The notes below the pieces were generated by a model that saw only the letters and a list, made by a program, of their open reading frames with translations, had not been told where the DNA came from and did no database searches. Shown in pieces: positions 59,360 to 64,000 of a DNA stretch of 64,000 nt (positions are counted from its first letter, which is position 1; each line of letters begins with the position of its first letter). This DNA is from Actinomadura sp. K4S16 (lineage in GTDB: Bacteria; Actinomycetota; Actinomycetes; Streptosporangiales; Streptosporangiaceae), in NCBI RefSeq assembly GCF_008327685.1, contig NZ_BDDE01000010.1, positions 124,001 through 188,000 of the forward strand, given 5' to 3'. Position numbers and translations under genes: made by a program.

Positions 59360-60256
59360 ATGAGCGACCACGCCGCCGACCCGGCGACCGAGGACTTCGT
59401 CGCCCACCGCAAGCTGCTCTTCACCGTCGCCTACGAGATGCTCGGTTCCGCGGCCGACGCCGAGGACGTCCTCCAGGAGACGTGGCTCCGGTGGGTCAAG
59501 GTCGACCTGGGGCAGGTGCGCGACCGGCGCGCCTACCTGGTCCGGATCACGACCCGGCAGGCGCTCAACCGGCTGCGCACGATGACCCGCCGCAGGGAGT
59601 CCTATGTCGGCCCCTGGCTGCCCGAGCCGCTGCTCACCTCACCGGACGTGGCCGAGGACGTCGAGCTCGCCGAGAGCATGTCGATGGCGCTGATGCTCGT
59701 CCTGGAGACGCTGTCGCCGACCGAGCGCGCCGTCTTCGTGCTGCGCGAGGTCTTCGCCGTCGGCTACGACGAGATCGCGGACGCGGTCGGCAAGAGCCCC
59801 GCGGCCGTCCGGCAGATCGCGCACCGCGCCCGCGGGCACGTGGACGCGCGCCGCCCGCGGGAGGCGGTCTCGCCGGGCGAGACCCGGGCGGCCCTGGAGT
59901 CGTTCCGGCGCGCGGTCGAGACCGGCGACCTCCAGGGCCTCCTCGACGTGCTCGCCCCCGAGGTCGTCCTGATGGGCGACGGCGGCGGCCTCAAGCAGGC
60001 CGCGCCGCGGCCCGTCACCGGGGCGGCGAAGGTGGCCCGCTTCATCATCGGCGGCACCGGCCGGATCCGGCACAAGATCACCACCGAGGTGGCCGTGGTC
60101 AACGGCGGCCCGGCCCTCGTCCTGCGGCTGGACGGCGAACTCGACGGCGTCCTGGCGGTCCGCGTCGAGGACGCCCGCATCTCCGGGCTCTACTACGTCC
60201 GCAACCCCGAGAAGCTGACCCGCGTCGAGTCCGAGACGGCGCTCACCCTCCGCTGA
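59360..60256 (+). CDS. ECF41-type sigma factor with SnoaL-like C-terminal domain
   Basis: A 298-residue extracytoplasmic-function sigma factor of the ECF41 type. Sigma region 2 is LLFTVAYEMLGSAADAEDVLQETWLRW. The ECF41 linker WLPEPLLTSP follows it, and region 4 is LSPTERAVFVLREVFAVGYDEIADAVGKSPAAVRQIAHRA. The C-terminal SnoaL-like domain (about 170-298) ends with NPEKL and is known in ECF41 to regulate activity without an anti-sigma factor. The ATG has GGGAGGA. The usual oxidoreductase/decarboxylase partner gene is not adjacent. Confidence 0.93.
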   Translation: MSDHAADPATEDFVAHRKLLFTVAYEMLGSAADAEDVLQETWLRWVKVDLGQVRDRRAYLVRITTRQALNRLRTMTRRRESYVGPWLPEPLLTSPDVAEDVELAESMSMALMLVLETLSPTERAVFVLREVFAVGYDEIADAVGKSPAAVRQIAHRARGHVDARRPREAVSPGETRAALESFRRAVETGDLQGLLDVLAPEVVLMGDGGGLKQAAPRPVTGAAKVARFIIGGTGRIRHKITTEVAVVNGGPALVLRLDGELDGVLAVRVEDARISGLYYVRNPEKLTRVESETALTLR

Positions 60257-60263
60257 GCACCGG

Positions 60264-60284
60264 CCGCGGGCGGACCACCCGCGG
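60264..60284 (+). terminator. Hairpin terminator after sigma-factor gene
   Basis: CCGCGGG-CGGACCA-CCCGCGG, a perfect 7-bp stem, 7 bases after the stop. Confidence 0.55.
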
Positions 60285-60423
60285 CAGGCGGCTCGCGCTG
60301 AGCCGCTCCGCCGCAGCGGTCCCGCCGCACGCCGGAGCGGTTCCCCCATGGGTGAACGTTCTCGGCGCCGCGCACGTACCGCCTGCGGTAGCGGGGATCT
60401 TGTGAAGAAGCGGAAGGTGCCAG

Positions 60424-61824
60424 ATGCAGCGCTCCGTGCGTGCACGACGCAAGAAGAGATCCATTGCCTTCCTCGCTTTCGGCGCGGGCTTCACCATGGT
60501 CGCGACCGGGGTGGCGGGGTGTGGCCGGTCGGCCGATACCAGCCTGTCGTCCGCCGACGGGGCCGCGCCCCAGAGCGTCAGCTGTCCCGCCGTCAAGCCG
60601 CGGCTTCCGCGGGTGCCCGCGTCCCAGCAGGCCGAGGTCGCGCGTGAACTGGCGCTGCTGGACTCCCAGATCGCGGAAGCGAACCGCAGGCTGAAGAGCC
60701 TGCCCGAGCGCGGCGGACGGCAGCTCGCGGTGAACGCGGTGCTGAAGCCGCTGGAGGACAAGCGCGCGGCGGCCCTCGACCGCATCGCCATCAGCTTCCA
60801 GCGCGCCGGGCAGCAGCCCCCCGCTCTGGGCGCGCTCGCCCGGTGCCGGCTGACCGGCGGCGGACAGGGCGGCGGCAGCGGCCAGGATGGCGGCGGCCAG
60901 GGCGGCGCAGGGGCGGGCAACGGAGTCGTCGGGCCGGCCGCCGCCGACTTCATCGACATCCGCAAGGTGAGACCGGTCCGGACGAAGGTCCGCCCGAACC
61001 GGAAGGCCTCGCGGGGCAGCTTCACCTCCCGGTGCGGCACGGACAAGGAGAAGCACCAGAACACCGACAACATCATCATCTCCCCCGGCGTGCCGAACGG
61101 GGCAGAGCATCTGCACGACTACGTCGGGAACCTGTCCACGGACGCGTTCTCCACCGACGCGAGCCTGGCCGCCGCCGGCACCAGTTGCCGGATCAAGGCG
61201 GAGAAGTCGACCTACTTCTGGCCGGTGCTGCGGGTGCGCCGGCAGGGCGACGCGGGCAAGGGCGCCGCGGAGAAGGACAAGAACAACGTCGGCACCGCGG
61301 TACTGCCCTCGAAGGTGATCCTGCGCTACAGCGGCAGCCCGCGCGGGAAGGTGACCGCCATGCCGCGGTTCCTGCGGCTGTTCACCGGTGACGCCAAGGC
61401 GTTCTCCAAGGGGCCCGCCAACGCGCAGGCGACCTGGACCTGCACCGGCTTCACCGACAGGCGCACCGACAAGTACCCGCTCTGCCCCAAGGGCAGCGAT
61501 GTGGTGCGCTTCTTCGACGAGCCGAGCTGCTGGGACGGGAAGAACACCGACAGCGCCAACCACCGCGCCCACGCCGTCTTCCCCGAGGACGACGGCAGGT
61601 GTCCTGCCGGGTTCAAGGCCATCCCGCATCTGACCATGGCGCTCGTCTACAAGGGCATCCCCAACACGGCGCCCAAGAACGACGGCGACGTCCGGTTCGC
61701 GGTGGACGGTTTCGCCACCGAGCAGCACAAGCCCATCACCGACCACGCCGGTTACATCAACGTCATGTCCAAGCGGCTGAACGCCGCGGTCGCCAAGTGC
61801 GTCAACCGCAACCGGAGGTGCTGA
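60424..61824 (+). CDS. DUF1996 domain lipoprotein
   Basis: A 466-residue exported protein with a lipobox (TGVAGC). A coiled-coil-like segment (about 60-110; VARELALLDSQIAEANRRL) and a Gly/Gln-rich linker are followed by a DUF1996 domain (about 195-460) marked by FTSRCGTDKEKHQNTDNI, GAEHLHDYVGN, STYFWPVLRVR and NHRAHAVFPEDDGRCP. Conserved His and Cys suggest metal binding and disulfides. DUF1996 proteins are secreted and uncharacterised. No partner gene is evident. Confidence 0.85.
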   Translation: MQRSVRARRKKRSIAFLAFGAGFTMVATGVAGCGRSADTSLSSADGAAPQSVSCPAVKPRLPRVPASQQAEVARELALLDSQIAEANRRLKSLPERGGRQLAVNAVLKPLEDKRAAALDRIAISFQRAGQQPPALGALARCRLTGGGQGGGSGQDGGGQGGAGAGNGVVGPAAADFIDIRKVRPVRTKVRPNRKASRGSFTSRCGTDKEKHQNTDNIIISPGVPNGAEHLHDYVGNLSTDAFSTDASLAAAGTSCRIKAEKSTYFWPVLRVRRQGDAGKGAAEKDKNNVGTAVLPSKVILRYSGSPRGKVTAMPRFLRLFTGDAKAFSKGPANAQATWTCTGFTDRRTDKYPLCPKGSDVVRFFDEPSCWDGKNTDSANHRAHAVFPEDDGRCPAGFKAIPHLTMALVYKGIPNTAPKNDGDVRFAVDGFATEQHKPITDHAGYINVMSKRLNAAVAKCVNRNRRC

Positions 61825-61932
61825 ACCTCCCGGCCGGCCATCCCGCCGTGCACCGCGGTTCGCGATGGCCGCCGCGCCGACGGCGACGACGGCGCCCTCG
61901 GAAGGGCCGACGCCGGGCCGAGGTCCGACGGC

Positions 61933-62403
61933 TCAGCTCGGCGGACGGTCGGGGAGGATCCGGTCGAGGAAGTGCGCGACGGTGATGACGCCGATCATGG
62001 GCGCGTCGGTGCGGTCGGCCTCGCCGCTGACCGCGACGACGGGGCTGCGGTCGGCGGCCATGACGCTGGCTATCTCCATGACGGTGGCGTCGGCGTCCAC
62101 GACGGGCAGCGCCTTGCGGTCCTCGACGAGGAGGTCCGCGACGGTCCTGTCGCCGAGCCTTGCGCACAGCTTGTCGGCGTGGCGCTCGTCGTAGACCCGG
62201 GCCAGCGCGGGGTCGTCCCGGACGTGCGGCGGGATGATGGCCCGCAGGAGCCGCGAACCCGGGATCACCGCGACGGGGCGGCGGTCGGGGTCGACGACGA
62301 TCAGCCCCGCGAGCGAATGCTCGGCCACGAGCCGGGCCGCGTCCAGGGCGCTGTCGTCCGGCGTGACGGTCGGGTAGTCGACGGCGAGGTCTCGTGCGCG
62401 CAC
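61933..62403 (-). CDS. CBS domain-pair protein
   Basis: A 156-residue protein of two CBS domains (LAVDYPTVTPDDSALDAARLVAEHSLAGLIVVD, then TVADLLVEDRKALPVVDADATVMEIASVMAADRSPVVAV). CBS pairs bind adenosine nucleotides and regulate partners. The GTG start (VRARDLAVDY) is typical; an ATG at 62454 (MQYAARFG) lies within the palindrome and would give 173 residues. It is divergent from the ClC channel gene, so it may regulate that channel. Confidence 0.88.
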   Translation of the reverse strand: MRARDLAVDYPTVTPDDSALDAARLVAEHSLAGLIVVDPDRRPVAVIPGSRLLRAIIPPHVRDDPALARVYDERHADKLCARLGDRTVADLLVEDRKALPVVDADATVMEIASVMAADRSPVVAVSGEADRTDAPMIGVITVAHFLDRILPDRPPS

Positions 62404-62447
62404 GGCTCCAACGTAGCCGACCGCCCCGGACCCGAACCGGGCAGCGT

Positions 62448-62462
62448 ATTGCATAATGCAAT
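62448..62462. promoter_or_regulatory. Perfect 15-bp palindrome in divergent CBS/ClC promoter
   Basis: ATTGCAT-A-ATGCAAT, in a short AT-rich patch between the two genes. It is the form expected for a GntR- or MarR-type operator. No regulator gene is adjacent. Confidence 0.6.
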
Positions 62463-62497
62463 AGTTAGCTCGGTGAACCGACGGAAGGGGCCGGTGA

Positions 62498-64000
62498 GTG
62501 GGCGAGGGTTCGGCAGGGGAACGGATACCGGTCGAGGGCGGGGCGCGCGGCCTGCCGGCGAAGGTCCGCGAGACCCAGTGGGGCCTGGTCCTGCTGGCCT
62601 TGCTGGTCGGATGCGGGGCCGGAGCGGGCGCCGTGGTCTTCCGCGAGCTCATCACCGCGTTCACCCACCTGTTGACGGGGCACGGCGACTACTCCGCGGC
62701 CGGACGGGACGCGCATCCGCGGCTGCCGTGGTTGGGGCCGTTCTTCGTGCTCCTCGTGCCGGCGGTGGCGGGGCTGGTGTACGGGCCGCTGGTCCAGCGG
62801 TTCGCCCCCGAGGCGCGCGGCCACGGCGTGCCGGAGGTCATGTTCGCCGTCGCGCAGCGGGGCGGGCGCATCGCCCCGCAGGTCGCGGTGGTCAAGTCCC
62901 TGGCCTCGGCGCTGACCATCGGGGCGGGCGGCTCGGTGGGGCGCGAGGGGCCGATCGTGCAGATCGGCGCGGCGCTCGGCTCCACGCTGGGCCGCGTCGT
63001 GAGGGTCGCCGAGAACCGGTTGCGGATCCTGGTGGCCTGCGGCGCCGCCGGCGGCATCGCCGCGACCTTCAACGCGCCGCTGGCCGGGGTGTTCTTCGCG
63101 ATGGAGCTGATCCTGCGCGACTACACCGTCGAGTCGTTCGGCGTGGTGGTGCTGTCGAGCGTGACGGCCAGCGTGATCGGCCGGGCCGTGTTCGGCTCGG
63201 CCTCGTTCATGTCGCCGCCTGACTTCCACGTCGCCCACCCGGTCGAGTACCTCCTGTTCGCGCTGCTCGGCCTGCTCGGGGCCCTGGCCGGGGTCGGGTT
63301 CACCCGCGCCCTGTACACGGTGGAGGACGTGTGCGACACACTCTGGCGGGGGCCCGAATGGCTGCGGCCCGCCGCGGGCGGTCTGCTGCTGGGCGGCCTG
63401 CTGCTGGCCCTCCCGCAGATGTACGGCGTGGGCTACCCCGTGCTGCAGGACGCCGTGAACGGCCGCTATGTGATCGGGTTCCTGCTCCTGCTGCTCGTGG
63501 GCAAGATCCTCGCCACCAGCCTGACCATCGGGATCGGCGGTTCCGGCGGGGTGTTCGCGCCGAGCCTGTTCATGGGCGCGATGCTCGGCAGCGCCTTCGG
63601 CGCGGCGGCGCACCAACTCGCCCCCTCGGTCACCACCTCACCGGGCGCCTACGGGCTGGTGGGCATGGGCGCGGTGTTCGCCGGCGCCGCCCGGGCCCCG
63701 ATCACCGCCGTGGTGATCCTTTTCGAGCTGACCGGCGAGTACTCCATCATCCTGCCGATGATGACCGCGATCGTCGTGGCCGCCCTCGTCGGCCGGCACC
63801 TGTCGGACGACACCATCTACAGCCTCAAGCTCCGCCGCCGCGGCATCGACCTGGACGCCGCACCGGCCGACCCCCGCATGACCCGTCGCGTCGGCGGTGT
63901 GATGGACGCCGTCCCCGAGCCGCTGCCGGCCACGCTCGCCCTGGCGGACGCCTCCCGGCTGCTCGCCCTCTCCGAGCATGGTGCTCTGCCGGTTCTGGAC
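62498..64000 (+). CDS. ClC family chloride channel/transporter (3' end outside window)
   Basis: At least 501 residues of a ClC protein are seen and the frame is open at the window end. The GTG follows an in-frame TGA, so it is the first possible start, with AAGGGG upstream. Motifs: GHGVPEV in place of GSGIPE, GREGPIVQ with the gating Glu, and GSGGVFAPSLFMG; about 10-12 membrane segments. A C-terminal CBS region begins near residue 450 (VGGVMDAVPEPLPATLALADASRLL). A separate CBS protein is encoded divergently. It should move Cl- or exchange Cl- for H+. Confidence 0.92.
   Translation, partial: MGEGSAGERIPVEGGARGLPAKVRETQWGLVLLALLVGCGAGAGAVVFRELITAFTHLLTGHGDYSAAGRDAHPRLPWLGPFFVLLVPAVAGLVYGPLVQRFAPEARGHGVPEVMFAVAQRGGRIAPQVAVVKSLASALTIGAGGSVGREGPIVQIGAALGSTLGRVVRVAENRLRILVACGAAGGIAATFNAPLAGVFFAMELILRDYTVESFGVVVLSSVTASVIGRAVFGSASFMSPPDFHVAHPVEYLLFALLGLLGALAGVGFTRALYTVEDVCDTLWRGPEWLRPAAGGLLLGGLLLALPQMYGVGYPVLQDAVNGRYVIGFLLLLLVGKILATSLTIGIGGSGGVFAPSLFMGAMLGSAFGAAAHQLAPSVTTSPGAYGLVGMGAVFAGAARAPITAVVILFELTGEYSIILPMMTAIVVAALVGRHLSDDTIYSLKLRRRGIDLDAAPADPRMTRRVGGVMDAVPEPLPATLALADASRLLALSEHGALPVLD

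Noticed and set aside
1..64000. CRISPR arrays, transposases, integrase or attachment sites
   Set aside because: No regularly spaced repeats, no transposase or integrase frames, and no terminal direct repeats were seen.

Overview
The window is very GC-rich DNA with ATG/GTG starts, frequent four-base gene overlaps and typical actinomycete families (DUF397, SAV2177-type methyltransferase, SAV_2336/NB-ARC/TPR protein, many TetR regulators, a type II polyketide synthase). It comes from an actinomycete. The gene mix suggests Streptosporangiales, for example an Actinomadura-like organism, but that is an inference. No rRNA, tRNA, CRISPR array, transposase or phage gene was seen.

Layout: 1-1.3 kb, the C-terminal half of an MMPL transporter. 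1.3-10.5 kb, an acyl-CoA catabolic island: acyl-CoA ligase, SRPBCC protein, TetR regulator, SDR, SCP2-type thiolase, a pair of acyl-CoA dehydrogenases, a double-hotdog MaoC hydratase and a second SDR. This is a full beta-oxidation set resembling steroid side-chain degradation operons. 10.5-14.5 kb, two divergent paralogous secreted beta-propeller proteins. 14.6-20.6 kb, a receptor kinase fused to a ligand-binding domain, an HTH-NACHT membrane protein, a small secreted protein and two DUF397 genes.

20.9-29.5 kb is a predicted biological-conflict system of the vWA-MoxR-VMAP type. It holds a 1497-residue vWA-like/NB-ARC/TPR protein, a MoxR AAA ATPase, a VMAP protein and, divergently, a class III nucleotidyl cyclase-like protein. 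The cyclase and VMAP appear to share an effector-associated domain that would link effector to sensor.

29.6-36.5 kb is a compact type II polyketide operon, transcribed leftward, in the order cupin (TcmJ-like), KS-alpha, KS-beta, ACP, aromatase/cyclase-O-methyltransferase (TcmN-like), a fused TcmI-type cyclase plus antibiotic-biosynthesis monooxygenase, and a P450 with an unusual I-helix. There is no ketoreductase, so an unreduced aromatic polyketide is expected. A 25-bp imperfect palindrome overlaps its promoter.

37-42.4 kb carries ordinary and small accessory genes: SAV2177 methyltransferase, DUF305 and DUF6153 proteins, a triple L7/L12-like repeat protein, an OmpA-domain lipoprotein and a truncated mycothiol-dependent isomerase-like gene. 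42.6-49.1 kb is a second coherent accessory system: Baeyer-Villiger-type flavoprotein, private TatA and MpaB/Lcp-like oxygenase in one operon, a divergent TetR gene, and a Tat-exported flavin oxidoreductase. The same palindromic operator lies before both transcription units. A close TetR paralogue sits at the far end.

49.3-64 kb holds an ArsR/SRPBCC/DHFR-like operon, a lectin-like secreted protein, a membrane protein, a MarR/MFS pair, a CPA2 cation:proton antiporter with its regulatory subunit, a P450/TetR divergent pair with a perfect 24-bp palindrome, an ECF41-type sigma factor, a DUF1996 protein, and a CBS protein divergent from a ClC channel cut by the window end.
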